NCBI GenBank assembly: GCA_021613375.1
Contig: CM038708.1
Span: 25,687,518-25,751,517, forward strand
Source of the DNA: Megaleporinus macrocephalus
Lineage: Eukaryota; Chordata; Actinopteri; Characiformes; Anostomidae
DNA length: 64,000 nt
Direction of reading: 5' to 3'
Shown: one piece after another, positions 54,229 to 64,000 of the stretch
Layout: the number at the start of each line of letters is the position of its first letter
How positions within the stretch are numbered: position 1 is the stretch's first letter
Notes under the pieces: generated by a model
Databases searched by the model: none
What the model was told of the DNA's origin: nothing
Seen by the model: the letters and a program-made list of their open reading frames with translations, nothing else
Program-made: the position numbers and the translations under genes

Positions 54229-57013
54229 CTAAAACTGCGAGGTCTCAGTAAAGGAAATGGCATCAGTCTTATCCACGGTGAAGCCACCGTTGACGTAGGA
54301 TTTCTTCTCGCACTCTTCGTCGTCCAGAGTGGTCTCCAGGGCGAATGGATTGGCCACATCTACATCAGAGGTCAGGTCCATCCTCTCCAGCTCTCGCTTC
54401 GACAGCTTCTGGACTATGCCAGCACCGAAGGCATCCCCCAGCACGTTGATCATAGTACGGAAACGGTCACTGAAAGAGACGGTGAGGAAGAAGGTTTACA
54501 GGTTTGACCGATGGAGCATTATTATGTTATGTTATCAATTACACCATGATAGCTCGCGGCTGAATCAGGAGCTTATTTTTATGATGATCATTTTTTAAGG
54601 CTTCCTATTTTAACTGTTTCAAGATTTCTTTACAAAAGTCATTAAAAATGTTTTTATTTTAATGTTTAATGCAACATTCTGGAGAAAGGGGGCTACTATG
54701 TTCAGCACTGTTTTATTATTGGGATCTGCTAAAAAAAATCTACAACATTTTTCTTGTACTGTACCGCATGCACCCTCTATCTGAAACGCTTCATTAGAGG
54801 CATGTGTGTCTTTAAACCCTGCCTCCCAGTGAGCCCATTGTGCTCTGTTTGGGTAGGTCACCCACAATCTTCTGATTGGTCAACCTCTAGAGTGGCATCC
54901 TACTAAAAGTTACACCCCCACACTGTTGTGGTTATTCTTACAATCGTAGAAAATGGCAAATGGCAAAAGTTGGTAGACCTGATCCACCTTTGCAAGCTAG
55001 ACTGCAGCAGAGCATTTCGTTTTTTTGACCCGTATGCAGGCAAATGAGGATTGCAGACTGTTAACATGCACCTGCAGACCGTTTACATTGCATAGCTACA
55101 TGACACACTAAAGGACAAACCAGAAATGCATAATAGATGGCCTTAAATACACTTAAACAGGGGCAGAGAGGTACACGCCAGGGCTTTGAAATGCAAAATA
55201 GATTTACCATGCAGTCTTTAATTACTATTATCATGTAGAACGTGTAGGGTCAGCGCGTTTCTCTATAACCTTTTATGGCTTACAATAGGACACTGGGAGT
55301 AAAAACAGGCCATTGTTTACAAATATGAGAAAAATAAACAGTATGAAACTAAGTATATAGCAATTTTGATTAATTGATTATCTGCATCCTGTGTGTACTG
55401 TTAGGCTCTTGTGCAGTATTTGCTGTTTTGAGTGATTCCTCAGTCTAACTGTAATACAGGTACTTACATCAGCCAATCCACAGCCACGATCAAGGTTACA
55501 TCACTGGCAGGAAGGCCAACTGCAGTCAGCACTATCACCATAGTTACCAGTCCAGCATTTGGGACTCCAGCAGCTCCAATACTTGCAACTGTTGCTGTGA
55601 TACTGCAGAGATACGCAGGAGAGAAAGATCAATATTGTATTCGTCTGTGTTCTAGTTTTTAATAACCAGACAGAATTTGGATTCTCAGTAAGATCACTGT
55701 AAAATGGTAGACACAGTATGATTTAACAGTACAGTACAGTGCTGAGGCACACATGACCCTCTAACCCATTCTGTACCCACCTGATAGTCACTATTTGCCC
55801 TACGTCAAGGTCGAGGCCATTCAGCTGGGCAATAAATATGGCTGCCACTGCCTCATAAAGCGCTGTCCCATCCATGTTGATAGTAGCACCCACTGGAAGA
55901 ACAAACCGGGTGATCCGCTTGTCCACCCTGTTATTTTCTTCTGCACATCGGAAGGTGACTGGTAAGGTCGCCGAGCTGAAGGAAGATCAGTTTAGTGGTC
56001 ACTAAATGTTCATATTATATTCCAGCTTGAAATGACACGTCTGTTTTACATAACGCTTTTAATAACCGTATCTTTTCTTTGTTAATTACTCTATATTTAT
56101 CTAAACAGCACTGTTCACTGTAATCCAAGCAGAAACATTGTTTTTCCTCTTTCTCCCCATATTTACTGAAATTACTCCCCAGTGTTATTCATTGCTAATC
56201 TTCTATGTCACTCCTCTCTATTGTAAAATAGCTATATGAGTGTGAGCTCATGTTTTTTCCATGACATGTTGATAATAACCTTTTTGACCCACCACTAATT
56301 AAAGAACTCTATTCTGTACAATTGAACAGAGTCCACCATTGGTCCAACCATCCCTCTCACCTAATGAATAGCACTTTGAAGCATTGCTAGGAATGTTTGA
56401 AGCACTGCTAAGAGCTAAAATCCAAGTTCCAGCAATTGGATGCAACCCTAAGAGCAAACTGTGACACGGGAGAGCCCTAATCAAGTAACTTTCTTTATCA
56501 TCTAATGTTTGACAGGCATTTACTGTATCCATTCTCCCCACTGCTCCAAACTTTAGAACACATTACGAAAGACTGACCTTGAGGAGATCATGAGAGCCGT
56601 TACCAAGGCCTGTGCCATTCCCAGAGCAAACGTGTAGGGATTTTTCCTTACAAAGATGAAGTAGATCAGGGGTAGAAACACAATGGCATGGATGGCAAGT
56701 CTGTTGAACAAGAGACACATGCATTATGCTCAATACCACAATCACTGAAGGATAATGCATATATTCAAGACAATGTTGTAGCATTAGTTGCATAGATATT
56801 TACATAGTGTATCTGTAATATGGTTACAAATGAAACAGGCTCCAAATTAATTAATTTTTTTATTAATGTGATTTTTTTATCCTATTTTCTACATTTACTA
56901 AACTAAACTAAACTAAATATTTCCAGGGGTTTTGTTGGTTTCTGTTAATTACCTCTTAATGACCTTTTGTTTTACTTATATTGACTAATATATATATGCT
57001 TTACAATATTTTT

Positions 57014-57085
<72 letters not shown>

Positions 57086-60000
57086 ACAGTCCTCTACCAT
57101 GGTCATATTTGTTTAGGCGAATTTGAAGGTAGTTTAATGTGATTTTGTTTTATTAATGTGATTTTTTTTTCTTATATATGCTTTACAATATCTATCTATC
57201 TTTACAGTCTTCTACCGTGGTCATATTTGTTTAGGCGAATTTAAAGGTAGTTTTTGCTTTTTGGGGGCGGGAGGCCTCACTTTTAAGCACAGGCTGCAGT
57301 TTTCCCAAGGGCATGTAAAGTATAGATTTATGTCCTGTTCAGCCATGTGAGATGCAAACATTCTCAGTATGACTCAGCAATAGAGGTTTTCTAGCACCTT
57401 TCCTTTCCACATCAGTGCAGACGGCACCCACTTAGCAGCAGCTAAGACTTTCCTCTCGGATGTTCAGTCAGCAGCATCATTCATGTCGCTGGAAATTTAA
57501 GGGAGTGTACATCCGTGAAAGGTTTTTATGACCACAACTGCAGGGTTAAGCAATTTTCAAAGTCCTTGCCTCTTATCTGTTCAGGGACAGGGCTGATATT
57601 AAACAGTATCAGGTGGGAAAATGTCACCATGACTGCTGTAGTAAATCCGCTTCACTGAAAATCAGCAAGACAATGCTAGTATGTTGGTAGAGGCTCACCC
57701 ACTAAGCACTGTCACCATGTACAGTCCCATTTTCCTGAAGATATCCCAGTCTTCTACTTCAATGATCTTAGCAGCAATGAGGAATAGGATCCCCACCGGC
57801 ATGTAGCTGAAAAAAATAGAATAAGTCATCAAAACACCAAGAACACATGTCTTCAGCAAAGTCACATCTTCTTTCAATTAAACAAACAGTCTAAGGTTTT
57901 ATATGATTATGAAGAGTTTTTTAAATAGAGTATCCAAACTACTGCTTCAGCTATTTTGAATTATATTAAATATTTCATTAAATTTCATTATATTACATAT
58001 TTCATTCATTGATTAGAGTTTGTTTCTTGTTATTTGAAAGCATGTTATGCTGATTTTTAAGATAACTTTTTCATGTTTTCATTCATCATTATTCTGTTAC
58101 TATGATGTCAGTTTGCATTGCACAAATACATTAGACAACCATTGGGAATCCCTGTGGTGGCAGCCACTCCTAAAGAGATAGCCTAGCCACTGATCTATAG
58201 GCTAAACCACAGGTCTGGTGCTGGTTTAGCTGGCGTAGACACTTTTCTGTCAGACAAAAGAAGCCAAACTGAGGTACGCGCCAGGTAGCCTGCTAACTTT
58301 AACTTATATCATGATGTTCTCCTCATCTAAAGAGTCATCCTGAATAATCCTTTTGCTGCCTTGTAACAATGACTCTGCACTTATATATGAAGTATGATGT
58401 ATTCTGCCTTCATCAGCTAGCAAACAACAAATATTTCAAACAACCCAACCCCAAAAACCCAAAGAAAATCAGTTGTAGCTTTTTAAAGATTCCTCCCATC
58501 TTCAAGACACGTCATCAGAAAAGCTGTTCTAGTCTTTAAACCAATTTCACCACCTTTGTGTCAACTTTATGCTTTTGCTGTTTAGCAATCAAGGTACAGG
58601 CAATAAAAGAAAGTACCTGTAATAAAGAAAATACTAAATGTCATTAATAAAATCTGAACTGAAGTGACAGCACTGACCACATGATGATCTGGACCAGTCT
58701 CATAGTGGCCTCGTTCAGAGCGTCGAAAAACTCTAGCAGGATACGCCCCCGTTCTCCCATCTTACCAATCACCAGGCCGAATGCTACACAGAACACTATG
58801 AGGCCGAGAACATTGATCCCATCTGAGTACGCTCCCACTATGGTGTAGTCCTTGGTCAGGTTCTGATGAAAAATAGAACATAAAAAAAATAAAACAAACA
58901 GACATAAACAGTTATTATGTTATGAAACATGTTTCAATAGAACCTGAGATTTCACACCTACATCCTACATCGTTCCTCTCATCTTTCTTACCTGTGCAAC
59001 GGTTGTCATTATGGTGGTGAACGGTGGAAAAGTTGTTGTAACTGTGTTTGTGCTTGTGTTGGATGCAGAGGATTCAATCTCCTTGCGTTGAGTCTTGTAC
59101 TGAAACACAGTAAGGTATATTAATGGGTTTACTGAAGTGTTTACAGATGATTTATTCATTTATAGGCACATTTTACAAAAGATTCTGTCAGTTACCTGCT
59201 GAAAACATGCTTGTACAAGATTCTCTGGAAACATATTCCTGCAGGAACAACAACATTTTTTTACTGCATTTAAATCATATCATGAAAAAGCTATTTACAT
59301 CACTTTTTAGGAACCAAAGAGTTTGATCTCATATGTACGTACAGTGAAAGTTTCATTCACTGCACACTGAAGTTATCAGTGCTATCTGAACATGATACAG
59401 TGCAGTGTGGTGAATATAGATTAACTGTCAGCTATGGATCCAGTAAGACACCCAGTGTAGTGTTAAGGTTTGTGGCTGGAGAGCATGCTTTATTAAAAAC
59501 AAACCTCCAACAAAATCTCCAAAGTACAGACGATTGCCAAAATGAATAAGATAAAAGAAATGAAAAACAAAGAAAATACACTATGATGCTAGAAATATGA
59601 AGCAAGAAACAAAGAAACCTTTTTTTTTTAGAAAAAAAATTTTTACAGTAAAAAATGGCATGTTTGAAAAATATCTTATTATGATTATAAACAACAATAT
59701 CTTAAAATTCAAATTTTGATTGTAGTAATAAAAAATATTGGTAAGAATTCAAGCTTTTTCCCCATTTCTTTATAATTGCAGAAAAAAATTAACATAAATT
59801 AAAACGTGTTCTTTTTTGTGGTAAAAATTAAGTTGACATGCTGAAATTCCAATTATCATGGTAAGCTGAGCTGTTATGTCCTGTCTTGAGCTTAAGTATT
59901 CAATTTACTGAATGAAATTTTTAAACTTTTAAATACTTAATTCCTGATATCAGGAATGTGATTTGAAAATTACAATTTTACTAATAAAAATTCATGTTCA

Positions 60001-63000
60001 CATAGTGAAAAACATCATTTTCACACATGTAAATTGAATTCTTTGTAAAATCCGTTGTTAATTAAGAATACGACTAAAAGCTATGAATGCAATAAAATTT
60101 AAAATGTGATTTGAATCTCAACATGTCAGATTACTCTTCACTTGTTAGGATCACAAGCTAAACCTGTTTTTCATGCACAGGAGAGCTTTTGCAACGGACC
60201 AAATTTGACACAGGAATTAAAGGCTGTGAACCTAAAACCTGTAAAGAAACTAAAATATGTGAGAAATGTGCAATAATGGGCTGTAAAATAAGTATGAGAA
60301 TTAAAATTAGCTGTGATCTGTCTTTAGGATCTGTTATAAAATCTCATAAAAAGGTGAACTTGTGATGAATGGGAGCAACTGGTCACCTGACAAGATCCAG
60401 GAGGGTGTCGACAGTGGTGACGTTCGGAGTGGTTCCTGCTCTGTCAATATTATCTGCAGTCTGAGAGACTCCTGGTTTAATAGTCGTCACCAAGATGATC
60501 CCTGTGGGGGATTTGTTGAGGCTGAGTTTAGTGTTTAAATGGTGTAAAACTTTACAGCCGTAGAGGAGATGTGCTCGAATTGCTCACCGAGAATGACGGC
60601 TATGATGGTGGTGGAGAAGTAATAGATTACTGCATAAAGACCAATCTTGCCTGACACTTCAGAATCTAAGGCCGCCACTCCTGCAAAAACACAAGCTCAC
60701 GTTAATTCACCTTCAAATCAGGGATGCAGACTTGATGACAAAGGAGGAGTTACGCTTATCATATTACGGATATTTCCTGTTTTATATGGTCCATTTTATC
60801 AATATCAGTTCAAATAAACACGAAAACAAAAACAAAAGAAATGAAGATATTTACAAGGTTAAAATCGTTTTAAGCCCAGTGCATTCATTGAGTAATATGT
60901 CATCATTTAAAGTAAACATTTTATTGAATGGGTGTCTTACTCACTCTCTAACCCATCAGTGATAATTATATTTATTAATTTTTTTAAAGACTTTTTTAAA
61001 GAATTTCTAAGGAGTCCTGGGGTAGAGTCTTCTTTTAGCCACTGCTCTTTAATGCAGTGAGACGTGAGACTGCATCCATGTCCCTCAATGCCTCTTGGTG
61101 ATGATTGCTTTGTTACAAAATGGAATATTTAGTCATTTGTTTTAATACAATAAATATTAAAGTCAGATGTTGAGTCAGGTATTGAGGGTCCCTCAAAGCA
61201 AAAAATAGACAGTAAAAAGTCTGTTTTTAATCTCTGACCTTGAACCAATAGAATAAACTTTGTATCAATTGTTGAGCAAGAAATATTCAGTTTTATTGCC
61301 AAATACATTGGTTTTTTTATGTTTTTGTAACTATTTTTGTAAAATATGCAAAAAAGACTACTGATAAGTGTTATGGTATAAACCAACAAACAGACAAAAA
61401 TCAGTAAAGAACCATTAAAAACAATTCCAGAGCAAGTTAGTGCTTCAGTCTCTTTATTGACATTGACGCCATTACTCCTAACACCTAAATGACGATCTGC
61501 TTTGTTTTTGCTTTTTAAAATGTAAATAGCAGCTAAACAATAATTCAATAATCTCTCGGTTTATTTGAACCCCAACTACGTACACTTGCACACAACCAAT
61601 CCAGTACATTTTTAAATATTCATTTTTAATTTGTCATAATTACAGCGAACATTCAACATTGATATAAGACAGTAAACAGCACTGCTTTGTCTAAACCTCC
61701 ACCAGCAGAGCCAGAAAATCTAACTGACCTGACAATGTTTCCTTGAATGCTGGTTCTAATTTGATTAACCTTTGCTCTGTTTTTCATTTGTAGGTTATGT
61801 TTGTGCTTTTGTGTTGTGATAGGATGTCAGGCAGTCTGTGGCTTTTCTGGGTTTCTCGGTCAGCTGTTTTGTTTTTTGTGTTTTTTTTCACTCTGATAAA
61901 GCTCAGTGTTCATAAGCAGCTCTGCTGAGGGACGTTTCTGGTATTTGGTGCGTTCTGAACATCCAGACCTTCAAAATAATACACACTGTTTTAAAAATGT
62001 TTTCTTGCTTATCATAAAAGAAAAGTCGCGTCTGTGCTGCTCAGACGAACAAATTGTAGCTTTTGTTAAAACATTGTATTGAACTGGCAGACTCACGATA
62101 TCCCCCCTTTCATTTTGAAACGAATATGCACATAGACGTTATCTAGAGGACAGTTTGTCCTCTTTCTGGTGTAAAATGTTTTATCTTACAACAAACAGAC
62201 ACATCTAGATCTCGATAGCAGCAGTGATTTGTTATCAAACACTGATAACCTGATATATCATGTATCAAAGTATCACATGTCCTGTTTTTTTTCACCAGCA
62301 GTTTACATTTTACATTCACATGCACATATGCATGTTAATATTTTTTCTTATTTTTATTTTTATTTTCCAGATAAGCGGTTGATCCTGTGCATAACAGGAC
62401 ACAAGAAGCTGGACAAATAATAACAGTATGATGTGGTTATAGAATAAAATAGAAAGTGAATACACAGGCCTTAAGAAGGACCTCTAGTGTCTAATTAATA
62501 ATAACAGTCTAAAATGTATTACAGTAACTGTTCAGGTGGATTGCGTTATATTCCAAAGTGTTAATTGTTTTAGGAATTCCTGACGTACTGCACTTCAACA
62601 GTGGAGTGATAGAACTTCATGAACCTTAATACTGAATGAGTGAGTCATTACAGTTTCTTACTGTCACCTTTGTGCAACATTTTAGTTTCTACATAATTAT
62701 TAATTACTGCTGGTGTGCGTTATTCATTACGCTGCACTGGAAAGCTGAAGTCTCACTGAGTGACATAGAGCTCTTCAGTGAATTATACATTTGAAATCAA
62801 TAAAATAATGTTAGTCTTTTGTGATTTTGGAGCTTTTCTATTGGTCCGTTCATCATTAAATTTTCACCAGTCATAAAGAGCAGCGATCATGTTCAAATAT
62901 TAAAAATTAAAATAGAAAAAATATGGATATGTTTTAAATATGGATGTTTTTTGTAGGACAGTGATGCATTTTTACACATTTTGCATTAAATACACACTTT

Positions 63001-63510
63001 ATTGTTTTAAATACATGAAATATATTTTAATGTATTAAAAAATACAATTTATATTTTAAAGATCAGGTCCCAAAAGGAAACCTTCAAATTTTTAAGTATT
63101 TATTGAGAGTTATTATTAATCTGTTTATAATCATGTACTTGTAATATCAACAAGTGTTTGCTTTTATGATGTTTGGTAACTTTCTTCAGTGGAAGGGGCT
63201 TCGCAGATCTTCATTTGAGGGTGCAAAAATTCACACACACTCTCTGTGTGTGATGGTCAAGCGCTCTTTCATTGGAACGCTGTGGAGGCTGATTCATTAC
63301 TACAGAACACTGAGTTTGACCTGCGTCCTCCTAAGACACATTACTGTCAGGGAAGACGTTCACAGATACCTGTTATCATGCTGGAGATGATGAGAGGCAG
63401 GATAACCAGCTTTAGCATTCTCATCAGGATTTCACCTGGAAAGCCAAAATATTGCTTATCCAGTTGGGAGAGACCTGCATACTCTCGCACTAGCACTCCC
63501 AGACCGATTC
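54229..63510 (-). CDS. slc1a1: Excitatory amino acid transporter 3, 5' end beyond window
   Basis: Coding exons in transcript order are 63510-63370, 60680-60588, 60501-60387, 59238-59196, 59099-58992, 58862-58678, 57806-57699, 56700-56578, 55975-55781, 55602-55468 and 54469-54229 (494 residues in window; human 524). The first coding exon, about 30 residues, is missing. Seen in order: the TM2 region [20 protein letters not shown], the TM4 approach with N-x-T sites (SNTST, PNVTT), the HP1 serine-rich loop ([17 protein letters not shown]), the TM7 NMDGT sequence ([20 protein letters not shown]), HP2 ([20 protein letters not shown]) and TM8 ([17 protein letters not shown]). The tail [12 protein letters not shown] matches EAAT3, whose end is a PDZ ligand. 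EAAT3 imports glutamate, aspartate and cysteine, driven by Na+/H+ in and K+ out, at neuronal and epithelial plasma membranes. A conserved Trp appears as Cys at the 58678/57806 junction. It converges with spata6l, as in human. Confidence 0.95.
54470..55467. other. slc1a1: slc1a1 last intron
   Basis: About 1 kb with no gene or clear element recognised. Confidence 0.6.
56701..57698. other. slc1a1: slc1a1 intron with (TATC)n microsatellite and local duplication
   Basis: (TATC)n occupies about 57015-57083. A segment after it ('tttacagtcctctacc', 'tggtcatatttgtttaggcg') is repeated about 120 nt later at 57202-57240, indicating a local tandem duplication that includes a short TATC remnant. Confidence 0.8.
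57807..58677. other. slc1a1: slc1a1 intron between the exons ending at 58678 and starting at 57806
   Basis: No gene or named element recognised. AT-rich with scattered degraded repeats. Confidence 0.55.
59239..60386. other. slc1a1: slc1a1 intron, AT-rich
   Basis: Strongly AT-rich with A/T runs. Nothing recognised. Confidence 0.6.
60681..63369. other. slc1a1: Long slc1a1 intron
   Basis: No gene recognised. A copy of the dispersed repeat with 'cttttctattggtccgttca' lies at about 62800-62890. Confidence 0.6.
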
Positions 63511-64000
63511 CTGTAAAAAAAAAAAAAAGAGAGAGAGAATTTTTGTGGTGAAGCTGCTTGATACCGACACAGATTCTAAAACAATTTTGCCTTCAGCTTC
63601 AGCTATTCATGCACTCTGTGCTGTGTTTGTAGATCTCTGAAGAACAACAATGCTATCTGTTTTGAAGTGTGACTAGTAAAGAAAGAAGGAGTGTGTGAAT
63701 GCTGCTTAAGAAGAACTACATCTATTTATAGCTGATACAGTTGACATATGCACAGTTCTACACTCAGACAAACCTGCCACTGTATCAAAACAATGACTGC
63801 TGAGTGCACTGGATAATGACTGACTAACACTGCAGACTTCACTGATAGATGCTCATGTGATTGACGCTCCTACACTCAATTAAAGTCATCCTGAGGGTAG
63901 AGCCTCCCCTTACAGTAAATTCCCTCAAGTGTTGACGGCAGCATGGCCAGTTGCACAACTCTGATGACTTAGCAGTGATTTATTCTCAAACATTAAAGAG
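63511..64000. other. slc1a1: Upstream slc1a1 intron sequence to the window edge
   Basis: Begins with the acceptor of the first in-window exon (poly-T then ACAG on the minus strand). The first coding exon of slc1a1 is not present before the window ends. Confidence 0.6.

Overview
This window is vertebrate nuclear DNA, almost certainly from a teleost fish. All seven genes are split by GT-AG introns whose reading phases join cleanly. The intergenic and intronic DNA is AT-rich and full of fish-type DNA transposons, SINE-like repeats and microsatellites. Several dispersed repeats resemble ones I remember from otophysan genomes (characins, catfishes and relatives), but that narrower placement is only a recollection. 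No viral, bacterial or CRISPR content was recognised.

Layout, left to right: (1) an osteocrin-like secreted peptide gene on + (1854-3039); (2) phf23 on - (4827-8845), whose 3' end nearly abuts that of the osteocrin-like gene; (3) about 5 kb of repeat-rich intergenic DNA with two copies of one element in inverted orientation; (4) elp5 on + (13818-20277); (5) ctdnep1 on + (22431-32079); (6) gabarap on + (34886-37516); (7) spata6l on + (40633-47664); (8) about 5 kb holding a dead Tc1-like transposon and a hAT-type element with a near-perfect 8-bp target duplication; (9) slc1a1 on - (54229-63510), entered from its 3' end, with the first coding exon beyond the right edge. spata6l and slc1a1 converge.

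The genes form at least two old linkage groups. phf23-elp5-ctdnep1-gabarap is the set found together on human 17p13.1, though with different order and orientation here. spata6l and slc1a1 are tail-to-tail neighbours on human 9p24. The 3 kb between gabarap and spata6l is therefore a candidate ancient rearrangement junction, and the osteocrin-like gene is a third unit. The gene products do not form one pathway. phf23 (chromatin reader, known autophagy regulator) and gabarap (autophagosome ubiquitin-like protein) share an autophagy theme. elp5 is a tRNA-modification Elongator subunit, ctdnep1 a nuclear-envelope phosphatase, spata6l an uncharacterised relative of a sperm connecting-piece protein, and slc1a1 a neuronal and epithelial glutamate transporter.

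I found no convincing wholly novel system. The observations most worth checking are: the tandem splice acceptor and acidic tail of the osteocrin-like precursor; an upstream ORF overlapping the ctdnep1 start codon; a Trp-to-Cys change at an exon junction of slc1a1; ZNF143-type promoter motifs at phf23 and spata6l; absence of a conserved block in spata6l; the inverted element pair; and several intact-edged or mutated transposons.
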